The position numbers and the translations under genes are program-made. 64,000 nucleotides of DNA, from assembly GCA_031472005.1 (NCBI GenBank), contig PZJY01000005.1:2852001-2916000 (forward strand), read 5' to 3'. Positions 23,405 through 36,145 of this stretch are shown piece after piece. The notes beneath the pieces are model-generated. The model saw only the letters and a list, made by a program, of their open reading frames with translations, did not search any database and was not told the origin of the DNA. Positions within the stretch are counted from its first letter, which is position 1, and every line of letters begins with the position of its first letter. The stretch is from Tetracladium setigerum (lineage: Eukaryota > Ascomycota > Leotiomycetes > Helotiales).

Positions 23405-26065
23405 ATGCCCTCCAAATATTGGGAAAATTACGCCGATCTGAGTTGTGACTCAAGTGCTGAAAGCTCTCAGGATCCGCAAGAATTGTCCGGGGACGTCGAG
23501 GAGGTAGAAAGACTGGAAGAGAAGGCAGACTTGAAGTCAAACAAAAACGGAGACTCAACATGGGAGGAAGATACAAAACAAGATGCCGGCATTGTCGATC
23601 GGAATGAAAACATCGGCACCGTATCTCGAGCTATGGCTACGAACTTTCAATTGCCAGCTCTACTACCTCGGGAACACGCAAGCCTATTCTACCTTTCCTT
23701 GATAGAAGGTAGATGCAGAACACAGGCCGCCGCCTCGGTCAATGCTGGTCGTCTTCTCGAAGACTACGTGACAGAGGAAGACCCTGAAGTTGCCCATCTT
23801 GCCCAACACCTCTTTGCTGAGATGTCAAAAGAGCTCCTGAAGGCCGGTATGATCCCGGAGGAATTCGTTGGCCGTCCCCTTGCCGAACTTCGTTTATATT
23901 TGAACTCTTTCGATACCATGCTCAGCGGGATCGCATCAGCAAGACCTCAGGATCTTTCAACGAACGAGTCTTACAGAGCTATCAATTCCAATTACAATCT
24001 TCCTCGTGGATCTATTGCAACGTTAGCTTCTAGCGAAGACTCTGTTGACGAGGGGGTATTGAGTGGTGGTAGTGCTCTTCGAAGACCAGGAGTTGGGGCC
24101 ACCTTTTCTGCTCTTGATCAACAAACATCTTCACTTTCTGCCAACGCTCCCGCACCTCCTCGTACTACCACAACCACTACTGCCAGATTCAATCCTTTGC
24201 AGAGACCAACCTTTACAACACCCTTCCAGACTTCACGATCTCCTTTCCAACCATCAGCTCCCTCGTCGCCTTTTGATCAACCTTCATACGAGTCCGCCTC
24301 CACCAGCAATTCCAACGCGTTCGACACGTCAAGTTCATTCTCTCAACAGGAACAACTAGGAAGCTCTCAAGCCCTCGTGCTGCGCAATCACACCTTCAAC
24401 ATGCCACCAACTCCCCAATTGCCAGCAAGCGGAAACACCGCGCGATTGCTCGCTCTCATGGCTCCAATCACCACTGTCAACAAGACCATTGTGCCAGACT
24501 CTCTCTTTGACACTTATTACACAAACAAGACAATCATTGGTAAAGGCGGCTATGGAAGCGTTTACAAGGCTGTATATGTTATGGACCAAGCAGAGGTAAG
24601 CAGACCTTGACCGCTTTGATTGTTGTCGCTAACCCTCCTTCTAGTACGCTGTTAAGAAGGTCATTGTGCCAGCAAAGGAGCTCAACCAACTAATCGACTC
24701 TGGAAAGCTATCAAAGTTGCTAGGAGAGGTGCACGTCATGGCGCAATTGGAACACGATCACATTGTCAGATACAATCACAGCTGGATCGAGACGCGTCCC
24801 GCCAAACCTGATGAATACGATTCAGAATTTGATGAATCAGATGAGGATGAAAGGTATGTTGTCTTTTCGTTGTATCTGTCGTCTCGCCTCTTTATGAACA
24901 TGTGAGCGCAAATTGTTGTTGTTGTTGTGGTTGGACTTCAAACTCGGTTAAATTGCACCTGCACCTTGCAATTGGATGGTTTTCAGTTTGCTGCTTTCAC
25001 TTCAATTACAAATGTTTGATCCCTTGAAGCTCAATACTATTAGTTGCAATGATCCAAACAGCTCTCACTCTCTCCTTTTCCCTCCTGTTTTCTTTCTTTG
25101 AATACCCAAATGCTTACCTTTATGGTGTAATGCTAATCACGTGGCCCAACAGTGGCAAAATTGCATCAAATATGCATAGTATAAGCTTCGGCAACGAAGC
25201 CGCACTTGACCGATCCTTTCAGAAGCGACGAAGAAACAGCACCACCCATGAGATGGGCCGAAGCTTGATCCTGTTCGCTGAAGAAGGTGCCTCCCTCCCC
25301 GAAGCTCCTACTCCGCCAGGCATCTCGCAAGTAAAGGAAGCACGACCCGGTGACCACGAATCTTCAAGCGACGACAGCGACGATGAACTAGACAGTGCTA
25401 TCAACTTCGACGCTCTAGTCTACATCAAGATGAAGCCATACCCCCTCTCCCTCAAAGACTATATCGACAAACACCATTGCTTCCACCTGCTTCCTACAAT
25501 TCTAATCCTCCGTAAGCTTCTTGCTGGCATCACATACCTCCACCGCAAGGAGATCATCCACCGCGATCTCAAACCCGCCAACATATTTCTCTCCTTCCCA
25601 GAATCAGACTGTCAAGACGGATCAATACCAGACAAGTTTGTTGACGTCTCCTCCTGTTGCTCGTCTACCAGCAGCAAGATTAAATACATTTGCCCCTGCA
25701 TTGGAGATTTCGGGCTCGTGGCAAGCCTAAAAGCCGCAACTGCCGCCTCCTCCTCCTGCGTTGGCACGACATACTATACGCCGATGAAGCAGGAGGCGGT
25801 GTGTCCAAAGTTGGACGTTTATGCGTTGGGAGTTATTGCCTTCGAGCTGTCTTGTCGATTCGGCACGGGAAGTGAGAGAGCAAAAGTCTTGGAGGAGTTC
25901 AGAGAGGGCGATTTGCCCGGCCCATGGGAGAAGGGTGGTAGCGAGCCTCTGGGCGAGGCAATTAGGGGGATGTGCGCGGCGAGAGCCCAGTATAGATGGA
26001 GTACGGAGAGAGTTGGCGAGTGGTTGGGGATAATGGAAGAGAAGCTGCGGGCGGAGATGGAATAA
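23405..26065 (+). CDS. eIF2alpha-type Ser/Thr protein kinase (HRI/PEK-like)
   Basis: 770 residues. Probable stress kinase of the eIF2alpha-kinase group. Residues 1-350 include an ordered block (LPREHASLFYLSLIEGRCRT...AELRLYLNSF) and then a Ser/Thr/Pro-rich linker. The kinase domain begins IGKGGYGSVYKAVY; YAVKKV holds the ATP lysine. After the helix alphaC (KLLGEVHVMAQLEHDHIVRY) there is a long acidic insert typical of eIF2alpha kinases (about 130 residues, DSEFDESDEDE to SSSDDSDDELDS). Then come IIHRDLKPANIF, IGDFGLVA, VGTTYYTPMKQ and LDVYALGVIAFELSCRFGTGSERA. Introns are 24596-24644 and 24854-25152; the second (299 nt) is unusually long for the window and falls in the insert. No break. HRI-like is inferred from motif style. 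Confidence 0.88.
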
Positions 26066-26389
26066 TGTAAGAATAAGAACAGTTCTCTTCTCTGGCCAAT
26101 ATCACATTTGTAAAAGTAGATACCCAAATTCAAGTCATAATTTCAGTACCTCTTTTTCAACGCGGAGATGGAATATACTTAACCTGTTGCAATTTCAACA
26201 GTGTGGGTTGGATTCAGGAGTGGAAAGAGCCTTTGATACAGTCCATGTCAGGTATTTAAGACTTTGAAGAAGAAACAGAGCAAACAATGTGAGAGCCTCA
26301 GCAGATTTGCTTTCCATGTCTCCTAAATCATTCGTCCTCAAGCTAGGAGTCCCTCGTTTCGAAACTTCGAACAACAGCAGATGGTCAAT
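26066..26389. other. Short convergent intergenic region
   Basis: 324 bp between two convergent genes. A short direct repeat, CGCGGAGATGGAATA-like, recurs near 26160, echoing the kinase C-terminal codons around 26050. Nothing else is seen. Confidence 0.4.
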
Positions 26390-27640
26390 CTAACCACCAT
26401 TTGTATTATTGGCCGCACTCAAGTTATACAACTATTCAAATCACAACTCGTCAGAAAAAGTCCTCAACACACCCCAACTCCAAACCACCACCCACCAAAA
26501 AGAAATCAAACATACCTTCGCAAACTGATCATTCTCACTATTCCTCCAATCCCCGGTCCACTCCATCCCATTCACCACATTCTGCGCCACACTCTCCCCA
26601 TACACACTCGCAATCCAAGCCAACATCGCATCCGTTCCCGCACTCACACCCGAACTACTCCATATGTTCCCATCGACTACCCACCGCGCCAGTGCGATCC
26701 ATTTCACCAGCGGTCCGTTGGGGATGACGGTGTTCCAAGCGCGTTTGTTGGTCGTGCTGCGTTTGCCGTTGAGGATTCCGGTGCGTGCCGTGAGGAGAGA
26801 GCCGGTGCAGATCGAGAGAAGGTATTTGGTGTGGGGGTAGGCCGCAGTGATGAAATCGACTGTGGTGTTTAGGTAGGGGATTGGGGCGCGGACGCCGGTG
26901 CCGCCAGGGATGACTGTGGGTGGAGGGGGAGGTTAGTTGTTTGTTTGTTTTTTTCAAATAGGGGGAGGGAAAGAAGACTTGAGATGGAGTGGTTGAATTG
27001 GAGAGAATGAACGTACTGAGAAGATCAAGCTGGGGAATTGGATCGTAGAAAGTACGTGTGGGAACGATGGATTGAGACATGGTTGATTTGACTGCGGGAT
27101 TGGACCAGTTACCGCTATTTTTGGAGGATACTGGATCAAGAGTCTCAGCAAAGATGGTGAGATTAAGGTAGTATTGGAAAGCTAGTTGGTTAAGAGCTTC
27201 GAGGGGGCCGCTGGAGAGTGATTAGCGAGTTGGACAATAGAAAAGGAAGCAATAGGTAATTTAAGAATCTGATCTCACAAGACATCGAGCACAGTAAATC
27301 CAGGGAAAACAACAATACCAACTCGGTATTCGCCTGTGGGTGGGAGGGGACCGATGCTTGGAGTTGAAGAGGGCGTGGAGATAGCAGATGATGTGGTCGT
27401 CGGGACGAGAGTTGGAGTTGGGGTTACCGAGGATGTTTTGGCAGTCTTGCTTGTCTTTGAAGTCTTTGACGTCTTGGAAGTTTTGGTAGTGCTTGATTCT
27501 GAGAAATAATGTTAAAAAAGAAGTCTTTAGTCGAAGATGTAAATAATAAAATACATACGTGTTGTAGCACCACCAACCTCGCTTAGCATTGCGAGGAGCA
27601 TGAGACTCGCAGCCAAGATCTGTTTCATTGTAAACAACAT
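26390..27640 (-). CDS. Secreted DJ-1/PfpI-family (class I glutamine amidotransferase-like) protein
   Basis: 311 residues. The ATG at 27640 gives a signal peptide (MLFTMKQILAASLMLLAMLS, then EVGGATT). A short Thr/Ser/Lys stalk with KTSKTSKTSK repeats and a Ser/Thr/Pro linker follows. The DJ-1/PfpI domain shows YRVGIVVFPGFTVLDVFGPLE, IPGGTGVRAP, the nucleophile elbow SICTGSLLTARTG (Cys) and GVSAGTDAMLAW. Four introns (27499-27558, 27211-27278, 26914-27016, 26432-26515) join in phase; the last small exon encodes LYNLSAANNTNGG. Cytosolic relatives include isonitrile hydratase-like and stress proteins; an extracellular form has no obvious assigned reaction. No break. Confidence 0.88.
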
Positions 27641-30600
27641 GATGAAAGATACCAGTACACATACATGAACTTGGTAAAAAACAGTATTGAATCCAACTTG
27701 CTGTTGAGGGGATATGCCACACGCTTTTTATAATCTTTTCATGATGAGCATGTTTCTGACTTAGTTCGTGTCAATGGTGGGGTGGGTTTAATTTCTGGAT
27801 CCTGATAAATTGCTCGTTTCGACGAATTGAATGGAGAATATATATTGCTCTAGTGTTTTACCCTCCCTTGGTACGAAAGTTGAGTGTGATATGCTAATTC
27901 CTTTAATGGATACTACTATCTAGGATTACAAATTGGAGAGGTGCGTGGGATTCCTGTGCCTCTTTGTTTGCTTTGGTGGGTTATTGGATGTTGTGTTCAT
28001 TTGGGCCGTTAGATGGGTGGATGTGAAGTAGTCGCTGGGGAGCTTTTGGGCACTGAGTTCAATGATAACTTGATATACCGCCATGAATTCAATCAAAAGT
28101 CTCCGTGTATTTTTTCATTGAAGATGAATATTCGAGTCATTGGATACGGGAGGAAGTGGAGTGTAGAAAGAGGTTCGGACGAAATGACAGCGGCTCGGTT
28201 GGGCGGCTGTACCCCATATTTTCAGGGCTGAGGTCCCCTGTAACATCAGCGTGGTTTGCCCCATACTGTACCGGAGCTCCAGGCATTTGAATCCAAGGCA
28301 AATAGAAGTCGACAGTCTATTTTGAAAATTGCGTTTATTATCGGGAATCTTGAAATACCACACCTGAAAATATTTGATGCGGTACTTCGAACAAAGGCAC
28401 TCTCCGTATCAACGCGGCTCATCATCAATTCAATGATGATCAGCCGCCTCCTTCGGCCCTAGTTGGAGGCTTGTCAGCATCCACGGTCAGCACCTTCTTC
28501 ATCAAACAAAATCCCACACAACAACAATCATCCTTCCCTTCCTTTATCATCGAATCCGACGATCGATCTCCTCCCAGCCTCGCAGCACAGCTTTGCAACA
28601 CACGCTGTCACAGATGCAGCGTAACACTCAGAAGGAAATGCCTTGATGGACTGAAGAACGGGTGATGCTCACCACTCTTCAAGCTTTCCGACAACTACAT
28701 CACCTTTCTTCCACCCCTCCCCCTCGAACAGCAGCGACTCTCCTCAAACGATAGATCAAATAGAATGGGGGTGTACAAGATATTGTATCCAGGGCTCTTG
28801 AGCATGGAGCTTGAAGAATTACTCACCATTCTGCGGGTTCACCCGGCGAGTCCGGACTGCCTCAAGGGACATAAAAGAGAAAAGAAGGGATTTGCAAGGA
28901 TCAAATACGACGCTATTCGAGACAAGATTGTCATCTCTCGAGGATAAATCGGGAATCATGTCTACTACAGATGGATCGCTTGCACCTGCGTATGTTCGAT
29001 GACCGAGTACAAAGTTCAACAGCCGTATTGGCCTCCTCGAGATACTTGCGATGGGAGATCAACACAACCGACTTCGGGCTCAGACGGTCTAATTCCAAAT
29101 TATTGAAGGTCACAAGGTATGAGTGTGAGAGGATGGTCCATCGATTTGTCTTTGCGTATCTTGCATACGCAATCGATAAAAAGGAAAGACATCGAGGTAA
29201 GAGCGGGAAGCACCTTCTCTTGCATCCGCGGACGGCGCATCACCCCAGCTCGAAACATCAGAGAGCATGTTCTCACGATCAAATGGGACGGATTCGTGGC
29301 TGATGAAAGTTCAGAGGCGGTTTCGTGTCTCAATCCTGCACTAGTGTTCCTTCCAGAAACGTGTGGTCTTTTCCTAGCAGCTGTAGTGTTACATTGTCAG
29401 TTTTCGCGGATTCAAAGTACGAAATTTCCCATTCTGTCGAGAATCCTTGAGCTCAAGATCATTGTTTTCTGCACTGCTCTCATCCTTGTTGCATGCTTTT
29501 TGACTTGGCCAGCTCTCGTTCTTTATCCGGTCGATTGCCATCTTCGCGTCGCAACCAATATCTTCCGTTGAAAGTTCCCAAGATTCTGTCCAGTCATCTC
29601 ATTGGAGGTAGCGCTGTGGAAAGTACATCCATTTCTCCCCCAAGTACGAAAATGCCTCGTGGTTAAAGTTACACACGGAAATCCCACAGAACCGGCCAGA
29701 TGAAGTGGTGCTCATGCAGAATCTTTGACACGTAGGTTGTGCTTGCATATCCAAAACCAGTCGATTCCTGCATTTCAACTACAGTACCACTGGTCGCGGA
29801 TCGGGTCGCAGCCTTCCTACAGTAGTCCTGCAGGATATTAGTTCCTGGTTGGTGTTCTTCAACAAAGTGGTTGTACCATAATGATCGAGCACCTTTTGGA
29901 AAGTTCTTTTTATTGGCGATTCAATTATAGCTACCTTCGTCAACATAGCCAATTGAAAAGTCACGTGTTGCTACTTTCGCGCTCTTTCGAGTACATGTCA
30001 ACTTTACGATCTCCTCCCTCAATCGAGTCTATATTAAGGTACCGCAAGCTCGGCTAGACTGGCTGATCCCGCTCTTCCAAATGATCTAGAGGTTCATGCA
30101 CAAGATAGAACGTATTGGAATTGCTTGAAGCTCGCCATGCATATCTCCATGGACCCCACCATCCGAGAAACCAACCACAACAACTTGTCACCACACCAAC
30201 TGCCCGCAAGGTGTAGCCTCAATTGCAGTTCTTCTTACACAATTCCACAGATGTAGCCAAGCCTTCAAATTTATCCGCTGAAGAATGTTCGGATATTTCC
30301 TTTTTCATGTGCAAACCACGCCTCAACATCGCAGATAGCTAGAGTACGTACACATTTGTATTGGCTCATCGTCCCATAGTTTTTGCCGGTACCTCATCCT
30401 GATATGAATAGTTTTCATGCGATACTGACTGAAACGGCGAGGCCGACTTTTGTGGCTTGAAAACTGCGCCTGGGTATTTGAGGAAGTTCAATTTTGAGCA
30501 GACTGGACGGAGATGGCTTTTGTCAAAAGTGGAGGCGAAATACAATCTAGCATGGGAATAAATGATAAGAGGGAGGTGTTCCCACGGAGTAGCATGGTGG

Positions 30601-30645
30601 ACATGTCTCTGAATGTATTTTTTGTGGAGGATCTGCTTCAACTAT
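27641..30645. other. 3-kb region without a supportable gene
   Basis: The largest gap in the window. A TATAAAA-type element on the minus strand (27725-27732) fits the DJ-1 gene start. Beyond that there are many frames of 60-150 codons on both strands (for example 29119-29571 plus), none with a recognised domain, and adjacent frames could not be spliced into a family. Composition is not strongly AT-rich. It may contain lineage-specific genes or decayed ones. Confidence 0.4.
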
Positions 30646-31696
30646 ATGAAAGCACGACGACACGCTGATTTCATCCTACCTACCCCACATCAATCCGCCC
30701 AAATGAGGAGTCCACCCCAATCAGTTACTCCTCGTTCCCTAAGCCCCAGCTCAAATATAATGGTATCCTCCATTGAAGTAAGTCTTTGTACTCCCTCTTA
30801 CAGTGCAATCTCTCTCGGCATATGCCTTACTTCCGCGGACAAGCTAACAATTCCAGGAATCTTACTTCCACACACCTCAACTACCACAAGACTCATACTT
30901 TGTTACACATTCACCACCAGCCCCAATTGCACCACAAAATCTCGCCACAACTCCCCCGCTGTCGCCGCCACCGACACAAAGCACATCGCACATCCACATA
31001 ATAACGTGCGAGTGCCACTCCTCCCAGCTCATCCAAACCCTCGCCACGAAGTCCCATAGCGAGCTCTACAATACGTCTCAGCAACATCTACATCTCTTCC
31101 CCTCGCCTCTCCCATCACAATCTACCCTCCATGATCTGGCAATCACATACCTGCCACTTGCATCACAAGCGAACCATCTCCTCGCCAGCCTCTCAAAACT
31201 TTTGAACCTCCCCATCAGCTTCCTGTCATCACTCTCACCCTTCTCATCCCCCTTAATACCATGCCTTCCTCCCAGTCCCGCCCAAATCATCACATCCCTC
31301 AAGCAAAAGATATATCTCTACCTTCTTCAAAATAATTTATTTATTTTAGTCGTACTCAGAAAGAGTTATGAGATATACATGAACTATTGTTCTGTATGGG
31401 TTCTTCTCAATCTTTTGTTCTTGCCTGTGACGTTTGGGCTGGGGGTTTTGAGATTGGGCTGGATGATTGTTGGTGAAGTGGTTGGGAATGTGAGGGGTGT
31501 TGTTTTGGGTGTCGATAGTATCGACGGGAGTAATAGGGTTGATAGATTAAGGAGTACTTTGTCGAGGAAGAGGCTCACAGCCCAAAATAAGGAAAATGGG
31601 AGAGGCAGTTGTGGGAGCCTCAGAGGGAGAAGTCCTGAGAGGCCACAAAGGTTTGAGGTGAAGGAGGACGAATTCTTGTTTGTTGATCTAGATTAA
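30646..31696 (+). CDS. Hypothetical protein with C-terminal membrane segment
   Basis: 323 residues. Exon 1 (ATG at 30646, with further in-frame ATGs at 30703 and 30763) joins exon 2 at a good intron, 30778-30856 (GTAAGT...GCTAAC...CAG); phase and length are consistent. The product begins with a Pro/Ser-rich region (SPPAPIAPQNLATTPPLSPP). A helical Leu/Ser segment follows (LASQANHLLASLSKLLNL), then a membrane stretch (YCSVWVLLNLLFLPVTFGLG) extending into GVLRLGWMIVGEVVG, and a basic tail ending DEFLFVDLD. I recognise no family. The start is uncertain among the three ATGs. Confidence 0.6.
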
Positions 31697-32052
31697 TCTC
31701 TAAGATTTTGCGCCTTGTTTCATGAGACGAGCAGGTACAAACCAAGTGCTAGCTGGACATGAGAGTGCTAGCTTGACATGGGAGGGAGTAGTGTTTTGGA
31801 GTCTTGGCATAAAGGCAGATCAAAAAGAATGGACAACATCAAAAATATACTTGATAATCACATATCTCATTCAATACCTAAGCTACTTCAAATCAAACAT
31901 AAAACATTATACATTGTTCCTCTTCCCTCTCCTGTCATCACACTCCAAAACTCCCCAACGCACTAGCTAACAGCAGCAGCAGCAGGAATTCCACCCTTCT
32001 CCTTCCCATTCCATTCCCCAATTCAATTCAACCATCAACCCCACACGTAATT
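31697..32052. other. Convergent intergenic region
   Basis: 356 bp between convergent genes. It contains a short AGC repeat near 31970-31985; nothing else is visible. Confidence 0.4.
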
Positions 32053-34025
32053 TCACCTCCAATACCCCCCATTAACAGTCCTATTATACCTATCCAATCC
32101 CCGACTAGTAGGCATAACTCTACTTCTCCTCCTCCACCTTCCACTCCCAGCAACAGCAGCAGCAGTAGCATTAGGATCACATCCATCCCTCAAATCATCT
32201 CTATCATTCATCTCCACCCCACCACCACTACCACCACTTCCAAGCCTCGCTCGAATCTCAGCGTCTTTCTCTCGATCAATCGACAAACTTCGCTTGATTG
32301 CATTTCCCATTCTTGACCATCTCCCGGATGTGCCTGCACCTACGATCCTACTTCGACGTCCCCCTTTCTCCTTCTCTCCCGCTTTACCCTTCACTCGATC
32401 TTTACTCCTCACCCGCTCTTTATCCCTATACAGCCTCGGCACATCAGCCGCAGAAGGACTATACGTAGGATTACTATTGGAATTGTAAATGCTAGCAGGT
32501 CGAGACCGAAATGTGCGGAAGGGGAAGATGTAATCTTTCATTTTACCGTAGAGACGGCTGGATGATATGCTGGCGCTTTGTTGAGCGTGGCGGGAGTCGA
32601 GGGAGAAGCGGGATTGGAGGTCGGGTTGGGAGAGATTGAGTTGGGGGCTGGTTGGTTGGGGTGTGCTTGGTTGAGGTGTGTTTGGATATGTAGCAGTGGC
32701 GGCGGCGGTGGTGGTGGTAGCGGTGGTTGCTGTTGTGGCTGTGGTTGTGGTTGATCTTGGTGGTGTGGGGTGAATTTCGATTTGGGAATTGTGTTGTTGG
32801 TGGTTGGCGTAGATGGTGGGGGTTTATGACGGGTTGGTGGTGCTTGAAGAGACAGATGTCGATATTTAGGGTGGGTTTTTTGTTGTGTTTGGGACGGTAG
32901 TTGTGAGAATGGCTGTGAAAATGAATGTGAAACCGAATGTGACGGTGGTTGTGATTGTGATTGTGAGGGTGGTTGCGTTTTTGACAGTGATCTCCTCAGA
33001 TTATGACTGAATGTGAGATTGTCAAGGATTCGAGAAGTGCGTGGTGTACTGTAGGCTTCTTGTGGTCGGTTCTCGTGTTGAAATATGTGAGTCGAGAGGA
33101 CTGAACTGCGATTTCTGGCTTGTGTGCGAGACTTGGCGAGAAACTGCTGGAAGTCGTCGTTGAGTTGCTCATCGGTTTTTTGGAGTTCAGAAGATTCTGG
33201 ATCTGGATCTGAGATTTGGCCGTCTCGCGGTTTTTCGGAGATGGAAAGTCTTTGATGTCTTCGAGGTGGTTCGATTGAAGACATTCTGGTTGTGGGATCC
33301 ACACCATGTGAGAGAGGAGGTTGGAAGACAATTGTAGAGTTGAGTTGTGGATTGAGATTTGGATTTTCGTGGTATGATTTGAATGGTGGAACGGGAAAAG
33401 AGTCTAGACTGACATCTATATAATTGTCTTGAAATGTGTCGTCTGGCTTATGTGGTTGATAGACTGTCGGCAGAAGGATTCCCGTGCTTGTGAAGTCCAT
33501 CCCAGCGCGTTTTGAAGCGTATGATGTTCTCACTGGGGTGAGGAAGTCTCGTGGCAGCGTAGACGATGGAGATGTTTCTGCATCTGTGTCTGGATATCGA
33601 CTGTCTCTCGCAACTCGTGTGTGATCTGTCGAGGAAGTGCTGAATGTGCGAGAACTCTCTCCAACTGAAGGCTTAGCAACGTGTTGTGTTCGTGGTGGTC
33701 GTTCCTCGTTATGTTGTGTTGTGATTGTTCGTTTGATAAAGCTGGAACTGTCTTGGGGAATTTCGCCCGGTCTGCGAGGATGTTCATGTAGAATGGCGGG
33801 AGGAATGTCAATTTGACGTCGAGGTTCGAGATTGTTTTCATTAACCCATTCTCTGGGAAGTGTTGGTCGAGTAGGAGAAGTAGTGACTTTGTTGCTGGAG
33901 AACATCCGCTGGGTCATCTTCCGCAAAGAAGGCTTCCATGTCGATTCATCTGGTGGTGAAGTAGACCTCGATTGAGACCCCTCCATCAACCCCCCACCGT
34001 TTGTTTTCCTCTGCGATTTGAACAT
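32053..34025 (-). CDS. Large disordered hypothetical protein, one apparent frameshift
   Basis: About 657 residues after correction. The ATG at 34025 (MFKSQRKTNGGG) is preferred to an upstream TTG. Most of the protein is Ser/Pro/Gln/Thr-rich and lacks a recognised domain. Conserved-looking blocks are REWVNENNLEPRRQIDIPP, LNDDFQQFLAKSRTQARNRS and, near the end, SRLYGKMKDYIFPFRTFRSR with basic KDRVKGKAGEKEKGGRRS. The first frame runs into low-complexity Pro/Gln and stops at 32538. In the other frame the chain continues sensibly from TIYANHQQHNSQIEIHPTPP through SQPDLQSRFSLDSRHAQQ to KMKDYIF. One extra base in the run at 32818-32822 links the halves, and the summed length is then a multiple of three. 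Function is unknown. Confidence 0.7.
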
Positions 34026-34209
34026 GGATACAGATCGAAAGAAATTGTGCAATTATAAAATTAAAATTATATTGTAAAGTGAGACAAGGGGAAGGGGAAG
34101 GGGTCAATAAGAGATAGGAAAACCAGCACGCGCCGAACGAAATGAGATGGGGGGTCAAAAAAGGTTTATAGCAACATACATTCTATCCAAAAAAAAGCTA
34201 CTTTGCATC

Positions 34210-34434
34210 TCATGCTGATGCTTGGATGTCCGAATTTCCGATGAACCACATGGCTTCATGCACCAGAGATGATTTCCCAAAACCATACGCCCAGAACCGT
34301 TGTTGAAGCCGAATAAACTTATATTGTGGAGAAGTAGATCTGTGGGGGCGCGGATCGGAGGATTTAGAAGCAGGAACAGACTTTGGGGCGTTTGAGGCGT
34401 TTGTCCGTTTCCAATCGGAAGTATAGAGTTCCAT
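34210..34434 (-). CDS. Doubtful 74-codon frame
   Basis: An ATG at 34434 opens a frame of 74 codons with mixed composition (MELYTSDWKRTNASNAPKS, YKFIRLQQRFWAYGFGKSS). It is more protein-like than most short frames nearby, but no family is recognised and no splice context supports it. It lies in the upstream region of the 32053-34025 gene and could be chance. Confidence 0.2.
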   Translation of the reverse strand: MELYTSDWKRTNASNAPKSVPASKSSDPRPHRSTSPQYKFIRLQQRFWAYGFGKSSLVHEAMWFIGNSDIQASA

Positions 34435-36145
34435 CAAGGCTGAAAAAGGTTCGGCTAATGCGTTGAAAAGAGATGTTTAGCTCCTGCAACGGTGGGCTTT
34501 AGGTTCAAAGCAGTTCCCAAGATAACTAATCCATGGCGAGGAGCGCGTACTTCTCCGGAGTTAGTGACGACAAACAAAACTCGAAAGGGGAAGCTTGTAA
34601 ATAACAACAACAAAATCAACAACAAAATCAACAACAAAATCAACAACAATGATTAGCTGGTCCAGCAATAGAAACACCTGGGCTTGCCATCAGCTTCTCG
34701 AGCTTATTGGGTATCCAGATCGCGAGGAGAGAACTTCTCCATATCGTGACATCAACAAAAACATGTGAATGGATGATTGTCAGAACAGAAATCGACATGT
34801 GTGACCACCGAGGGCAGTGCTCGGGATTATGCTGGTCCAGGAATCCACACCTACTCGGTAGAATAGACTATATTCACTGGGAAAGCATAAGATCAGGCCA
34901 TCTTGAATGTTTGGATCTGGCTGCAGAAGTATGAGGATTCTTTACTTTTCGGGGGAGTTGCGGACAAGTGGGAGATGGGACGGGTTGGACTTGGCGCCCA
35001 CATGGCAAATGTCTTGGCTTTGATGCTTCCTTTTACTCGTCCGTGCGGGATTTTGGCGGAGGTTGAACGTGGCAAGGAAGACTGCATTCCTTTCTCGCAT
35101 TAGTCTTGAGTCTAATAGCAATAGAAGGTACAGCATGCACGTTTATTCTGTCGATAGAGAGGAGGTTCCTTCTTTAGCCGCAGGCGACAGTGCTCAGCTG
35201 AGACTAGATTTTCTTTGCAAAGGGGCTCACAGCTTCGGAGTATTTCCACAGGAGAAACAAAAAAAGTTCAATGCCCGCTCTTCAACGACTCTGCTTACTT
35301 GGATCTATCATGAAACCATGAATAAGAGATGTAGATTTTAGAAGGTATTACGATGCTAGTTCAAGAGTGAGGTGTGATGATGTTTGTTGTACTCCAGGTT
35401 GATGTAGTCTGTCACGTGGTAGAGAGCTCCTTGAACACGAATTCTGACATCAGATTCTTTATTTTTAACTGTAGGTTTTGTTATCGATAAGGATTTCGTA
35501 ATTGGTGGTTTGTAATGTGATGTGTGTACGTGATGTGTGCTAGAAGTTCTTACCTACCTTAGGTAGAAGTATTGATTATTGTCAGTTTCTAATAAATGTT
35601 TTGATGAATGCATGATTTGATAGCATATATTGATAGATGCGTGTTAATTGTACATAGCGATGAATGTGAGATGAACGTTTTATTTACATGTCGTGAGCAG
35701 ATGGATTGATTAGATGGCGCTCTGTCCAGTCGTCGGGCTCGCGTTCAACGAGGGATTGAGACTATCGTGATGAACGCATGTAAGATTAGGTCAGTCAAGA
35801 AGTAAGGCACATGTCTAGGTACCTAGGTAGGTACAGTACATTAGGCACGTACTAATATCCTGGTAGAAAGCTCTGGTTTGGATTTGGGAATGAAATTTGG
35901 GTATTTGATTGGTTGAGAAATTGACTTGGCTCGATTTCTGGCATTACAATAGCGCTATGTGCCTGAAGTGATCAATTTATCCGTCTATTCTATTTTGTCT
36001 TTCCTTATCGCGCTCTCTTATGATCTTATTCTCCCAGAAAAGAATCCCCCACCATATTAACCTGTCCTATCCAATACTCCTTGCAGTAAAACAATTATGC
36101 TCGCAACACCTAAACCCCAAAACACGCCAAAAACAATTAGGCTGC
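34435..36145. other. Intergenic, no gene seen
   Basis: About 1.7 kb with only short unsupported frames. It holds TACCTAGG-type motifs at 35551-35565 and 35815-35834 (CTAGGTACCTAGGTAGGTAC). Confidence 0.4.
34602..34649 (+). repeat. Short tandem repeat, unit AACAACAAAATC
   Basis: Three full copies and a partial copy of a 12-bp unit, preceded by AAC triplets. Intergenic. Confidence 0.8.
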
